Source of the DNA: an uncultured Brevibacillus sp.
GTDB taxonomy: Bacteria > Bacillota > Bacilli > Brevibacillales > Brevibacillaceae
Reading direction: 5' to 3'
NCBI GenBank assembly: GCA_946402065.1
Contig: CAMIVR010000020.1
Coordinates: 1-48,502 of the forward strand
Length of the DNA: 48,502 nt
The notes under the pieces were generated by a model. It saw nothing but the letters and a program-made list of their open reading frames with translations. It did not search any database and had not been told where the DNA came from. The first letter of the stretch is position 1. The number at the start of each line of letters is the position of its first letter. A program made the translations under genes and the position numbers. This document shows, one piece after another, positions 1 to 8,708 of this stretch.

Positions 1-3
1 CAT

Positions 4-88
4 CCTTGAGATACATCCGCCGCGAAGCGAGTGGCTTTGGGGCGCGGTTCCGTTTTTTTGGCGGAGTCGGCCTTGAGATACTTCCACG
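4..88. repeat. imperfect direct repeat at window edge
   Basis: The 11-base word CCTTGAGATAC occurs at 4-14 and 71-81, each followed by a similar TCC-rich tail, with about 67 bases between starts. No gene could be assigned in positions 1-160. On the minus strand two frames stay open to the window edge, one of them rich in Lys, Arg and Pro, and there is a purine-rich AGGAGG-like stretch near 128-144, but no start codon sits at a proper distance from it. A minus-strand gene may begin here and continue outside the window. Confidence 0.3.
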
Positions 89-161
89 TGGCGCTGTCAC
101 TTGCGGAGTGTTCTCTTCTTGGCGATTCCCCTCCCCTCCTCCGCACCTTCGATTACATGTG

Positions 162-189
162 AAAAAACCCGACCCAATACCGGGTCAGG
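162..189 (-). terminator. rho-independent terminator of the 65-aa gene
   Basis: On the minus strand an 8-bp stem (CCTGACCC against GGGTCGGG, with one G-U pair) and a 6-base loop are followed at once by six T. It lies 15 bases after the stop of the small gene at 204-401. Confidence 0.75.
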
Positions 190-203
190 CTCTACGGCGT
201 TCG

Positions 204-401
204 TCAGTGTTTGTTTAAGCCAAGTGAATCCGCCTCATCATGCTGCATGTGCGCGTACTCATCGACACCTGCCTGCATTTGCTCATGAATCATGTTCATT
301 CGCCGATGGTTCAGATTGCAGTGCTCTTGCCCTTGGTTCAACTGTACATACAAACGATGATGGAATTGGTCTTTGTAGCTTCCGCGAGGCATTGAAGACA
401 T
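204..401 (-). CDS. small hypothetical protein, 65 aa
   Basis: An unrecognised hydrophilic 65-residue protein rich in His, Met, Gln and Asn, with no membrane segment or signal peptide and one Cys near residue 28. The ATG at 401 is preceded by a strong AAGGAGGAG site about 6 bases upstream, and a clear rho-independent terminator follows the stop, so it is very probably a real gene rather than a shadow. It lies about 97 bases downstream of bofC on the same strand, with no terminator visible between them, so it could be co-transcribed with that forespore gene. A sporulation role is only suggested by the neighbour. Confidence 0.65.
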   Translation of the reverse strand: MSSMPRGSYKDQFHHRLYVQLNQGQEHCNLNHRRMNMIHEQMQAGVDEYAHMQHDEADSLGLNKH

Positions 402-498
402 GAAAGACTCCTCCTTGGATACGCCGTATCAGCTTTAGTATGAAGGGAGGAGCGCGATTTTATCCTTGGAAACGGATTGAAGCAAACGCAACCCATTG

Positions 499-1074
499 TT
501 AATGCGACTCTTGTTCGTACCCTTCCTGAAACATGCCGAACGTCGACAGCACGCTGTTAAATTCCGCCAAATCGTGTATGCGGATGCCCTGGTTGAGCTT
601 TTCAATCTCGGCTTTCGGCAGGCTCGCTTCCATTCTTGCTGTATTGATGGGATAAAACGTCTGAATGACCTGCTGCTCGCGCGGAAGCCCGTTGAACAGC
701 GTGAGGATGCCATCTTCATTCAAGCCGAAATATCCGTTCTCCTTGCAGCTGGGAGCGATGTCGTTCTCCCGTTTCAGCAGCATCAGCTTGCCTTGCTCGA
801 CATCGCCAATTTCCCAGCCCTGATAGTCTTTGAAAATTTGCTCCAACCGTTGCGAATCGGCCGGCTTTCGCTCCTCTTCGCGCAAGCCGCATAGATACGT
901 TTTCGCCAGGATCAGTTCAATTGGCTTGGCCATTGCTTCGATGGCGGAGTTTTCCGACGGGTTGCCGACACTAAGTGGCGATGGGTGTTTTGGGGAGTGA
1001 AACAGGTTGTAAATCGCTCCCCCGGTAGCGAGCAAGATAAGTCCCAAAAGCAAAGGTATCCATTTTTTATTCAT
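499..1074 (-). CDS. bofC: BofC, forespore regulator of the sigma-K checkpoint
   Basis: 191 residues: an N-terminal membrane/signal segment (about residues 5-23) and then a conserved extracytoplasmic region with YLCG near 61-64, a W-containing segment near 87, the NGYFGLNEDG block near 113-122 and the FNGLP block, typical of the C-terminal BofC domain. In Bacillus, BofC is made in the forespore, exported into the intermembrane space, and restrains the SpoIVB protease that triggers SpoIVFA/SpoIVFB cleavage of pro-sigma-K. SpoIVFA and SpoIVFB are also encoded in this window, near 16-17.6 kb. The ATG at 1074 follows a GAGGGG site. The YLCG cysteine replaces the YLDG-type sequence I recall for B. 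subtilis; this is a memory-based comparison. No downstream terminator is evident, so the 65-aa gene may be in the same transcript. Confidence 0.85.
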   Translation of the reverse strand: MNKKWIPLLLGLILLATGGAIYNLFHSPKHPSPLSVGNPSENSAIEAMAKPIELILAKTYLCGLREEERKPADSQRLEQIFKDYQGWEIGDVEQGKLMLLKRENDIAPSCKENGYFGLNEDGILTLFNGLPREQQVIQTFYPINTARMEASLPKAEIEKLNQGIRIHDLAEFNSVLSTFGMFQEGYEQESH

Positions 1075-1173
1075 GCGATTAACCCCTCTTCAGGCATGTG
1101 AAGACGATTTTTTGTTTAGTTTTGCCCCACGAGAGGTAAATTATACGTAAACTGGGTACAAACTATATAAAAT

Positions 1174-1191
1174 CTACCATTTTTATGGTAG
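1174..1191 (+). promoter_or_regulatory. perfect inverted repeat upstream of the cpdB-type gene
   Basis: CTACCAT and ATGGTAG form a perfect 7-bp inverted repeat around TTTT, 47 bases before the plus-strand start codon and just after a TATAAA-like hexamer at 1166-1171. The position at or just after a likely transcription start fits an operator or a small 5'-UTR hairpin. I do not recognise the regulator. Confidence 0.4.
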
Positions 1192-1237
1192 GATATTGTC
1201 GTCATAAAAAATTTTTTTAAACGGGGGAATTTATTTA

Positions 1238-3211
1238 ATGAAAAAGGCGAACAAACACAAAGTAGCAGGCTGTTTGCTGGCCAGTTCGTTCTTCCTCAGC
1301 GCCTTGAGCTTCCCGGCTTACGCTGATACGACAGGAGCGACGCTGAAGCTCCGCGTGATGGAAACGACTGACATTCACACCAACCTGGTCAATTATGACT
1401 ACTATAAGGACAGTGCAACAGACGAATTCGGTTTGGCCAAGACAGCAAGTCTGATCAACCAAACGCGCGCCGAAGCGAAAAACAGCATCCTGTTCGATAA
1501 CGGAGACCTCTTGCAAGGAACGCCGCTGGCTGATTATGTTGCCAAAATTCAGCCATTAAAAGCCGGTGAAACCCACCCTGCCTACAAAGCCATGAATCTG
1601 CTCGATTACGCTGCCGGAAACATCGGCAACCACGAATTCAACTACGGACTGGACTTTCTGCAAAACAGTCTGAAGGGCGCCAACTTCCCGTACGTCAATG
1701 CGAACATCTACGTCGATGACCACGACAAAAATCCGGACAACGACAAAAACTTCTTCACCCCGTACATCATCCTCGAGAAAACGTTTAAAGATGAAGCCGG
1801 CAAAGACCAAAAGCTGAAAATCGGCGTCATCGGATTTGTTCCGCCACAAGTGATGCAGTGGGACAAAGCCAACCTCGAAGGCAAAGTCATTGCCAAAGAC
1901 ATCGTCGAGACGGCGAAAAAATTCGTTCCGGAAATCAAGGCAAAAGGCGCAGACCTGATCATTGCCATCCCGCATTCCGGCATCGGTCCGGTCGAAGGCA
2001 AGACAATGGACGAAAACGCGAGCTACCAGCTGAGCAAGGTTCCGGGTATTGATGCGATCCTCTACGGCCATTCGCACACGACATTCCCTGGCCAGGGATA
2101 CGACAACATTCCGGGAGTAGACCCTGTCAAAGGAACATTTAACGGCATTGCTGCTGTACAAGCCGGAGTCTGGGGCGATCATCTCGGCATTATCGACATG
2201 ACACTGCAGCAAGTGAACGGCAAATGGAAAGTTGTCGATTCGCAATCGCAAGTAAAACCGATTTACGACAAAGCGAATAAGAAAGCACTCGCCGAAGCTG
2301 ACCAGCATGTCGTTGACGCGGTCAAAACAGAACACGATGCGACGATTAACTGGGTTCGCTCTGCTGTAGGTACGACGACGGCACCGATCCACAGCTTCTT
2401 CTCACTGGTTCAGGACGATCCGTCCATCCAAATCGTCACCACTGCACAAAAATGGTACGTCGAGAAGAACGTGAAAGGTACAGAACTGGAAGGATTGCCT
2501 ATCCTCTCCGCAGGTGCTCCGTTCAAAGCGGGCGGACGCAACGGTTCCAGCTACTACACGAACATTCCGGCCGGTACGATCGCACTGAAAAACGTGTCCG
2601 ACCTGTACATCTATCCGAATACGATCAAAGCTGTGAAGATGACGGGGGCGCAAGTGAAGGAATGGCTGGAAATGTCTGCCGGACAATTCAATCAGATCGA
2701 TCCGAATAAAAAAGAAGAACAACCGCTCATCAATAATGCATTCCCAACCTACAACTTCGACGTAATCGACGGTGTGACCTACCAAATCGACGTCACGGAA
2801 CCGGCGAAATACAGCCTCGAGGGCAATCTGGTAAATGAAAAGGCAAACCGCATCAAAAACCTGAAGTTCAACGGTGCAGATGTGAAAGCGGACCAAGTGT
2901 TCCTCGTCGTCACCAACAACTATCGCGCTAGCGGCGGCGGTCACTTCCCTGGCCTGGACGGAAAGAACATCGTCCTCGATTCTCCGGACGAAAATCGTCA
3001 GGCGGTAGCTGATTACATTCTCGCAACCAAGACAATCAACCCAACAGCCGACAACAACTGGTCAATCGCACCGATCAACGGCAACCCGACCATCACATTC
3101 GAAACGTCTCCTGACGCCAAGCCATTCGCTGACAAAATCAGCAACCTGAAATACATCTCCACTCTGGATAGCGGTTTTGCCAAGTATCAAATCAACCTGT
3201 CGAAAAAATAA
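1238..3211 (+). CDS. cpdB: secreted 2',3'-cyclic-nucleotide 2'-phosphodiesterase / 3'-nucleotidase
   Basis: 657 residues, close to the length of E. coli CpdB. The N-terminus is a Sec signal peptide with probable cleavage after Ala29 (PAYA). The calcineurin-like metallophosphatase domain carries TDIH (44-47), FDNGD (86-90), GNHEFNYG (130-137), IPHSG and GHSH metal-binding motifs. A 5'-nucleotidase C-terminal substrate domain follows, with the NNYRASGGGHFPG block. The family hydrolyses 2',3'-cyclic nucleotides and 3'-nucleotides outside the cell to salvage nucleosides and phosphate. No LPXTG or other wall anchor is visible, so it is probably released. ATG follows a GGGGG site 10 bases upstream. 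It is monocistronic, flanked by a possible operator and a bidirectional terminator. Closely related 5'-nucleotidases are the alternative, but GNHEFNYG favours CpdB. Confidence 0.88.
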   Translation: MKKANKHKVAGCLLASSFFLSALSFPAYADTTGATLKLRVMETTDIHTNLVNYDYYKDSATDEFGLAKTASLINQTRAEAKNSILFDNGDLLQGTPLADYVAKIQPLKAGETHPAYKAMNLLDYAAGNIGNHEFNYGLDFLQNSLKGANFPYVNANIYVDDHDKNPDNDKNFFTPYIILEKTFKDEAGKDQKLKIGVIGFVPPQVMQWDKANLEGKVIAKDIVETAKKFVPEIKAKGADLIIAIPHSGIGPVEGKTMDENASYQLSKVPGIDAILYGHSHTTFPGQGYDNIPGVDPVKGTFNGIAAVQAGVWGDHLGIIDMTLQQVNGKWKVVDSQSQVKPIYDKANKKALAEADQHVVDAVKTEHDATINWVRSAVGTTTAPIHSFFSLVQDDPSIQIVTTAQKWYVEKNVKGTELEGLPILSAGAPFKAGGRNGSSYYTNIPAGTIALKNVSDLYIYPNTIKAVKMTGAQVKEWLEMSAGQFNQIDPNKKEEQPLINNAFPTYNFDVIDGVTYQIDVTEPAKYSLEGNLVNEKANRIKNLKFNGADVKADQVFLVVTNNYRASGGGHFPGLDGKNIVLDSPDENRQAVADYILATKTINPTADNNWSIAPINGNPTITFETSPDAKPFADKISNLKYISTLDSGFAKYQINLSKK

Positions 3212-3221
3212 GCCAGACACG

Positions 3222-3257
3222 AAAAAGCTGATGCCTCCGCGGTCATCAGCTTTTTTT
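3222..3257. terminator. bidirectional terminator between cpdB-type gene and yutH
   Basis: GCTGATG (3227-3233) pairs with CATCAGC (3244-3250), flanked by A5 on the left and T7 on the right. It works as a terminator for the convergent genes on both strands. Confidence 0.88.
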
Positions 3258-3259
3258 CG

Positions 3260-4279
3260 CTATCCAACGTAGTAGTACGACCCAAGGCGCTGGAATATTC
3301 GCGGTTCCGAGTGCAAAAAAGCTCTCCGCTCGCGCCGATATCGCCGTTCCAGCTGCAATAGCTGCGTAACCCCGCGTAACTGGTAGCCAGGGCGTTTCAT
3401 GTACAATCCGGTCACTTCGCGCATGAGATTATCAGGGAAGCGCAGCATCTGAAAAATCATCCAGATTTGGGTATCACTCAGACTGTTTACTTTTGTGTAG
3501 GCTTCGATGGCCTGCATAAAGGAATCAAACTTATAGCCTTGCAGCAGCATCATCCTGCTCATAAGCTGTACCACATCAAGAATTTGCATGTCGCAATCGA
3601 CGGTGTCCAAATCAATCAGGTAACAGCTGCCGCCAGGGGTAATCATGAAATTGTGGCTGGCGACATCGCGATGCGCCAACGTTCCGTAACGGAGCGCCTG
3701 TTCCGTCTCGGAAACGAGCGGAAGCTTGTAAAGCTGCTCGACCACTTTGGTGGCATCCCGCTCGGCTTCCTTTGCCATCGCTTGGATAATTTGCTCCAGG
3801 CGATTGTTCGGCCCGCGCTTGCTGATCTTTGCGGATATCTGCATGAACTGAGCCAAACGCCCTTCCCATTTGTCGATAATCGATGGCTTAAAGCTGTCAT
3901 TAGTCACCAGCGTCGGAAATCCTTGGGCTGCTAAATGAAAGCGTGCAAGCGTTGTAGCCGACCGCTTCACATCGTGCAAATCTGCATTGTTCGCCTCCCG
4001 GCCGTCTATCGCTTTCATTACTGTGTAAAACTTGTTTTGGTGCGGAAATACATACTGTCCATCAGCATAGCTGACGTATTGGACCGTATGATAAAAACCG
4101 TTATCCTGCAAAACCTGTGCGAGCTGCGTCACCCACTCTGCCTTCTGCTGATCCTTGTATCCTTTGACTACCCACATCCCCCGACTTGTGCGAATCAGAT
4201 ATACATTCCGTAGCGATTTCACCCCAGATATTTGACAGCGAAAAGCTTTCTGAAGCGCAGGAAAAAGTGTGTCGTCCAT
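3260..4279 (-). CDS. yutH: YutH, kinase-like spore coat-associated protein
   Basis: 339 residues of the CotS/YutH family, which has an aminoglycoside-phosphotransferase/kinase-like fold and is placed in the spore coat. Visible kinase-like elements are a Lys in WVVKGY (39), HRDVASHN (203-210) and LIDLD (221-225) at the position of the metal-binding DFG/DxD motif; whether it phosphorylates anything is unknown. It starts 7 bases after the stop of safA and lacks a good Shine-Dalgarno site, so translation may depend on coupling to safA. In B. subtilis yutH lies beside hom-thrC-thrB. Here those genes are only a few kb away, separated by pheA and safA, so the linkage is partly kept. Confidence 0.85.
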   Translation of the reverse strand: MDDTLFPALQKAFRCQISGVKSLRNVYLIRTSRGMWVVKGYKDQQKAEWVTQLAQVLQDNGFYHTVQYVSYADGQYVFPHQNKFYTVMKAIDGREANNADLHDVKRSATTLARFHLAAQGFPTLVTNDSFKPSIIDKWEGRLAQFMQISAKISKRGPNNRLEQIIQAMAKEAERDATKVVEQLYKLPLVSETEQALRYGTLAHRDVASHNFMITPGGSCYLIDLDTVDCDMQILDVVQLMSRMMLLQGYKFDSFMQAIEAYTKVNSLSDTQIWMIFQMLRFPDNLMREVTGLYMKRPGYQLRGVTQLLQLERRYRRERRAFLHSEPRIFQRLGSYYYVG

Positions 4280-4286
4280 TGTTCAG

Positions 4287-5579
4287 TTAGTCGGAACAGC
4301 ATTGAGATGAAGATTCTTCAAACCCATGCTCCCACTGAGGCCAGACTTCCCGCCTTGGCATGTGCGGCATGTATTGAGGTGACGGGTACATCGGGTATCG
4401 GTGCGGTTGGGGTGCCATCATCGGTGCATTGCTGCTTGGATATCCGCGCCAGGGTGCTCTCATGGATGGTCCATGCGGCATCGGCATGTACGGCAGACCA
4501 TCATGGTGCCGGTGGTGGTGATAGTACATGCTCATGCTGCTGTCCGTTCCATCGTCCATCGGTTCATCCCAATGAGTCGGCAGCTCCTCCATCTCTTCCG
4601 GCGGACAATACGGCATGTGCGGCATCGGCATGGGCAGAGGCATGGGCATCGGCATCGGTGGCAGCATTGATTGCTCCGGCATAGCCATATTCGGCAGCGG
4701 CATGCCCATATTTGGCATAGCCATATTCGGCAGCGGCATATTCGGCATAACAGGCGGCTGTTGTTCAGCACATGGCGGGCAGTAAGGCGCCGTTTTCTGC
4801 GGCATTAAATGTGGCGGTGGCATAAGCGGCTCCACTGGCCGCTGCGGCATGTGCGGCAGCGGTCTGTTCGGCAACGCATACGGTTGTAGAAACGGTACGT
4901 TTGGCCGTGGAATCGGCGGCGTTGGTACTGCCTGCACACGCGGTGGCGGTGCGAATTGCATACGCGGCGGTACTGGTGGCGGTGCTGGCACGGCTTGCAC
5001 CCGTGGCGGTGCCGGTGGTGGCGTCGGTAGTGCCTGCACATTAGGCGGTGCCGGTGGCGGCGTCGGTACTGCCTGCACACGAGGCGGTGCTGGCAGCGGT
5101 ACCGGCATGGCCTTCATGCGAGGCGGCACTGGTGGCGGCGTCGGTACTGCTTGCACACGCGGCTGTTCGGGTACAGGTGTCGGTACGGCTTCTGGCATCC
5201 GTGGTACTGCCTCTGGCATTTCCGGCATTTCCTCCGGTACTTCTTCCTCCATTTGCGGCGATTCCATTGGCCGGTTCTCTACATGAGGCGGAACGACCGG
5301 GAATTCTTCCTCCAGGACATTCTCTTCTTCCTCCGCCGGTGGCATTTCTTGTATAAATGGCGCTTCCTTCGTAAATGGACGTTCTTTTGGCATCGTCGGA
5401 CGCTGCCCACGAGGCCTAACCGGTACCTGACCTGATGGAATTTTTATTTTCATACCCGGGTAGATCCGATCGGGATTTTTCAGCTGGCTATTCAAGCGAA
5501 GCAGCTCTTGAAAATTTACGCCGTATCTCTTGGCGATTTTCCACATCGTGTCACCTTTTTGTACTATGTGAATCTTCAC
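4287..5579 (-). CDS. safA: SafA-type spore coat assembly protein with LysM domain and Pro-rich repeats
   Basis: 430 residues. An N-terminal LysM domain (about 2-48, starting HIVQKGDTMWKIAKRYG) fits SafA, which sits at the cortex-coat interface and guides coat assembly. After an acidic stretch (81-135) come seven tandem 13-residue Pro-rich units (141-226), a Met-Pro-rich region (277-325) with CPPC at 267-270, a His cluster at 354-359, a Tyr/Pro/Met tail and CC at 427-428. The GTG start at 5579 follows AGGGAGGAG. It is the first gene of a two-gene unit with yutH. The LysM and coat context identify the family; the long low-complexity tail differs strongly from what I know of B. subtilis SafA, so a lineage-specific coat LysM protein is the alternative. 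Confidence 0.8.
   Translation of the reverse strand: MKIHIVQKGDTMWKIAKRYGVNFQELLRLNSQLKNPDRIYPGMKIKIPSGQVPVRPRGQRPTMPKERPFTKEAPFIQEMPPAEEEENVLEEEFPVVPPHVENRPMESPQMEEEVPEEMPEMPEAVPRMPEAVPTPVPEQPRVQAVPTPPPVPPRMKAMPVPLPAPPRVQAVPTPPPAPPNVQALPTPPPAPPRVQAVPAPPPVPPRMQFAPPPRVQAVPTPPIPRPNVPFLQPYALPNRPLPHMPQRPVEPLMPPPHLMPQKTAPYCPPCAEQQPPVMPNMPLPNMAMPNMGMPLPNMAMPEQSMLPPMPMPMPLPMPMPHMPYCPPEEMEELPTHWDEPMDDGTDSSMSMYYHHHRHHDGLPYMPMPHGPSMRAPWRGYPSSNAPMMAPQPHRYPMYPSPQYMPHMPRREVWPQWEHGFEESSSQCCSD
4902..5159 (-). repeat. 39-bp tandem repeats coding 13-residue Pro-rich units in safA
   Basis: Seven head-to-tail units of the form RVQAVPTPPPAPP (residues 141-226). Six are 13 residues long and one is shortened to 8 (RMQFAPPP). 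On the plus strand they read as a GC-rich Gly-coding repeat, which produces a false open frame. Confidence 0.85.
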
Positions 5580-5696
5580 GTGACGCTTCTCCTCCCTCTC
5601 TCCAAGTCTCTATCATGGTATGCACCCATAGGCGTTTTGCTCACAATCGCGGCAAATGGGAATTAGCCCATCTTTAAGAGCTCGCGATGCCAAAAT

Positions 5697-5728
5697 AAAA
5701 AAACATCCATCTACCGAGTAGATGAATG
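5697..5728 (-). terminator. terminator after pheA
   Basis: On the minus strand an 11-bp stem, CATTCATCTAC against GTAGATGGATG (one wobble pair), with loop TCG, is followed by seven T. It separates the hom-thrC-thrB-pheA unit from safA-yutH. Confidence 0.85.
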
Positions 5729-5742
5729 CTGCTCGCTTTTCC

Positions 5743-6612
5743 CTATTTGGCTGTTGAACGCTGGTACGTGTACAGTGGATACGTCCCCAGCTGCCGAATT
5801 TGACAGCCGAGCGCCTCGATTTCAGCAAACGCGCCGGGCAATAAGACATCATCCATGCGCTGTTCGATGTCGATGATGAAATAGTAGCTGCCCAACCCTC
5901 GCTTTGTCGGTCTCGACTCGATCCGCGACAGGTTGATTTTGCGCCAGGCGAATGCTGCCAGCACCTGGTACAGCGCCCCCGGAAAATCCTCCGGCAAAGT
6001 AACCTGTATCGTCGTTTTTTCCATTTCGGACGCGGGCAACGGCAGCGGTTCTTTGCCGACCAGGACAAACCGCGTGAAGTTGTTATCGTAATCCTCGATG
6101 TTTTCCTTGGCAAACTGCAGCGGGTAAATCCGGGTGTTCAGTCGCGTTCCGATCGCCGCCCATGACTCTTCCGGCTTGGAGCTGACGATTTGCGCAGCCA
6201 AGGCAGTGCTGTTTACATATTCAATGGTTGCATGCGGCAAATACTCTTTGATGAAAATATGACACTGGGCAATCGCATGCGGATGGGACAGGACCCTGGT
6301 GATTTCGGAAAAAGGCAGCACCTGGTCCCGTTTTGCTACGAGCAAATGCTGGGACACCGGCAAAGCCAGCTCCGCCAGTATCGGCAAATCCACCTCATGT
6401 ATCAGCCAGTCCAACGTGCTGTTGACCGTGCCTTCGATCGAATTCTCCGTAGGCACGACCCCGTATTCAACCTGATCGTTCCAGACTGCTTCAATCGCTT
6501 CGATGATGCTGCCGTGAGGAACGTACGCAATGGCTTCCTCTATGGGAAACGAGCGGGCTGCCTCTTCGGAAAACGTCCCGTGCGGACCTAAAAATGCAAG
6601 TTTTTTTGCCAT
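5743..6612 (-). CDS. pheA: prephenate dehydratase
   Basis: Converts prephenate to phenylpyruvate in phenylalanine synthesis. From the chosen start it has 289 residues: a periplasmic-binding-like catalytic domain with FLGPHGTFSEEA at the N-terminus, PTENSIEGTV, and the catalytic Thr-Arg-Phe in NFTRFVLVG. A C-terminal ACT domain follows with GALYQVLAAFA and the ESRP motif that binds phenylalanine for feedback inhibition. The ATG at 6612 is preferred over one seven codons upstream because AGGAG lies 7 bases before it. It begins 58 bases after thrB with no terminator between, so it probably shares the threonine operon transcript, and it has its own strong terminator downstream. Confidence 0.95.
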   Translation of the reverse strand: MAKKLAFLGPHGTFSEEAARSFPIEEAIAYVPHGSIIEAIEAVWNDQVEYGVVPTENSIEGTVNSTLDWLIHEVDLPILAELALPVSQHLLVAKRDQVLPFSEITRVLSHPHAIAQCHIFIKEYLPHATIEYVNSTALAAQIVSSKPEESWAAIGTRLNTRIYPLQFAKENIEDYDNNFTRFVLVGKEPLPLPASEMEKTTIQVTLPEDFPGALYQVLAAFAWRKINLSRIESRPTKRGLGSYYFIIDIEQRMDDVLLPGAFAEIEALGCQIRQLGTYPLYTYQRSTAK

Positions 6613-6670
6613 GGTTTTACTCCTATCCTTCATACCACTCTCTACTCTTGAGACAAGACGCGACTACGCA

Positions 6671-7603
6671 TTAGCCGACGTCAACGGTCTCGACCCGTAC
6701 GCCCTCAACGTCAGGCTTCAGCTCTATGGCCTGATACGTGATCGCATGCGTCGTCATGACACGATCGACAAATCCGCGCAATTTTTGCTCATTCTCTGCC
6801 CCACTGTAAAAGAACAAGGTTGTCGGACCCGCTCCGCTGAGGGCCGCTCCCAACGCCCCGTGCTCGTGAGCTGTCGTCAGCATCTCTGCCAGACCGGGTA
6901 CCAGCTGCGAGCGATATGGCTGATGCAGCCGATCCCGCATCGCCTGGGCGAGCAAATCGAGATTTCCTTGCGCGAGCGCAGCGACGAGCAAACTGCTATG
7001 TCCCACATTATAGATGACATCCGCTTTGCTGTACAGATCGGGCAGCACCGTACGCGCCTTTTCTGTCGACAGCCAGTAGTTGGGAATCACCACGAGCACC
7101 TGCAGCTCACCTGGTACAGGCAAACGCACGTACGGCACTGCTGCGCCCCGCTCATCCGGCATGGTAGCGACGATGATTCCGCCGAACATGGATGCTCCGA
7201 CATTGTCCGGATGCCCTTCCATTTCACTCGCGATGGCAAAAAGCTGGTCGTTAGTAAACGGCTGATCAGCCAGAGCGTTGGCGCCTGCCAATGCTCCGAC
7301 GATCGCCGCTGCGCTGCTGCCCAAGCCGCGCGTCAGCGGCACTTCCGATTCGACTTCGATATACAGCTCGGGTACAGCTTTGCCCGCTTTTTCAAACAGA
7401 GTGGCCGCAACCTTGTACAGCAGATTCGATTTATCCGTTGGCAGCTCCGCCACTTCATTGCCAATCAGGCGAATTTCCGTCGTGGAAGCGACACGCATCG
7501 TCAGATTGGTATAGAATTGGAACGCCATTCCTAGCGTATCAAAGCCGGGACCGAGGTTCGCCGTGCTCGCCGGGACCCGCACCCGAACTGTTTTGCTGTT
7601 CAC
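6671..7603 (-). CDS. thrB: homoserine kinase
   Basis: Phosphorylates homoserine to O-phosphohomoserine, the substrate of ThrC. 310 residues of the GHMP kinase family: N-terminal VRVPASTANLGPGFD, the ATP-binding PLTRGLGSSAAA glycine-rich loop, and a C-terminal GAALSGAGPT motif. The GTG start at 7603 follows AGGTGA in the 3' end of thrC, and only 3 bases separate the two genes, so translation is likely coupled. It forms the canonical hom-thrC-thrB order of Bacillales. Confidence 0.96.
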   Translation of the reverse strand: MNSKTVRVRVPASTANLGPGFDTLGMAFQFYTNLTMRVASTTEIRLIGNEVAELPTDKSNLLYKVAATLFEKAGKAVPELYIEVESEVPLTRGLGSSAAAIVGALAGANALADQPFTNDQLFAIASEMEGHPDNVGASMFGGIIVATMPDERGAAVPYVRLPVPGELQVLVVIPNYWLSTEKARTVLPDLYSKADVIYNVGHSSLLVAALAQGNLDLLAQAMRDRLHQPYRSQLVPGLAEMLTTAHEHGALGAALSGAGPTTLFFYSGAENEQKLRGFVDRVMTTHAITYQAIELKPDVEGVRVETVDVG

Positions 7604-7606
7604 GGC

Positions 7607-8707
7607 CTATTCACCTGCTTTGCTTTCTTTGATAATCGCCATGACCGCTTCTTGCGTAGCCGGAACTGCACGAGGCTCGGAAGCGACTGCTTTCAAAGCG
7701 ATGTTCGGATCCTTCAGGCCATTTCCCGTCAGTACACATGCGATCGTAAGGCCGTCTGCAATTTTTCCCGCCTTGCGCGCTTTGATGACCCCAGCGAGCG
7801 ACGCTGCAGATGCAGGCTCGCAGAAAATTCCCTCCATGCGCGCCAGCAAGCGATAGGCTTCGAGAATTTCTTCATCCGTCACGGCATCGATTTGGCCGTT
7901 CGATTCGCTCAGTGCATTGAGTGCACCGTCCTTGCTCGCCGGGTTGCCGATGCGGATCGCGGTTGCGATCGTCTCCGGATTCTCGACCGGTTTGCCCAGT
8001 ACAAGCGGTGCTGAACCTGCGGCCTGGAAGCCGAACATGCGCGGCAGTTCATCGATGTTTCCTGCTGCCTTGTACTCTTTGAAGCCTTTCCAGTAGGCTG
8101 TGATATTTCCGGCATTCCCTACCGGAATGGCGAGAATGTCAGGTGCCTTGCCGAGTGCGTCGCAAATCTCGAAAGCGGATGTTTTCTGTCCTTCGATCCG
8201 GTACGGGTTCACCGAGTTGACCAGCGTGATCGGCTCGACTGCGGTAATGTCACGGACGATGCGCAGCGCTTCGTCGAAGTTGCCGTCAATGGCGATCACT
8301 TCTGCCCCGTAGGCGATGGCTTGCGCCAGTTTCCCCAGTGCGATGTTGCCGCTCGGGATCAGCACGATGCAGCGCAATCCGGCACGTGCGGCGTACGCTG
8401 CCGCTGCCGCCGAGGTGTTGCCGGTAGACGCGCACATGATCGTCGTACTGCCTTCCTCGACCGCTTTGGCAACCGCCATGACCATGCCGCGGTCTTTAAA
8501 CGAACCGGTCGGGTTTAAGCCTTCGTATTTAAAGTGAAGCTCGACACCGAGCATTTTTGACAGGTTGGGTGCATGAATGAGCGGTGTGTTTCCTTCATGC
8601 AGCGTGAGCGCAGGCGTTTTTTCGTTTACCGGGAGAAATTCGCGGTAACGGGCGATGATTCCTGACTGTCTGGAGCTGTCTTTTACTGAATTCGCTGCGT
8701 TGGCCAT
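7607..8707 (-). CDS. thrC: threonine synthase
   Basis: PLP-dependent conversion of O-phosphohomoserine to threonine. 366 residues, of the short Bacillus type that lacks a long N-terminal extension. The PLP lysine lies in [11 protein letters not shown] and the phosphate-binding loop resembles PVGNAGN. ATG at 8707 starts one base after the hom stop codon and uses a GGAGGAGAGG site inside hom. It is the middle gene of hom-thrC-thrB. Confidence 0.96.
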   Translation of the reverse strand: MANAANSVKDSSRQSGIIARYREFLPVNEKTPALTLHEGNTPLIHAPNLSKMLGVELHFKYEGLNPTGSFKDRGMVMAVAKAVEEGSTTIMCASTGNTSAAAAAYAARAGLRCIVLIPSGNIALGKLAQAIAYGAEVIAIDGNFDEALRIVRDITAVEPITLVNSVNPYRIEGQKTSAFEICDALGKAPDILAIPVGNAGNITAYWKGFKEYKAAGNIDELPRMFGFQAAGSAPLVLGKPVENPETIATAIRIGNPASKDGALNALSESNGQIDAVTDEEILEAYRLLARMEGIFCEPASAASLAGVIKARKAGKIADGLTIACVLTGNGLKDPNIALKAVASEPRAVPATQEAVMAIIKESKAGE

Positions 8708-8708
8708 C

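Noticed and set aside
1..160. Gene on the minus strand at the window edge
   Set aside because: Two minus frames are open but no start codon fits the purine-rich ribosome-like stretch. Without sequence to the left no gene can be supported.
4849..5286. Glycine-rich plus-strand open frame (145 codons)
   Set aside because: It is the complement of the safA Pro-rich repeats. It has no ribosome site, and its repeats are explained by the other strand.
6530..7534. Plus-strand open frame of 334 codons over thrB and pheA
   Set aside because: Antisense to two well-identified enzymes, with atypical composition (many His, Arg, Gln), as seen for shadow frames in GC-rich coding DNA.
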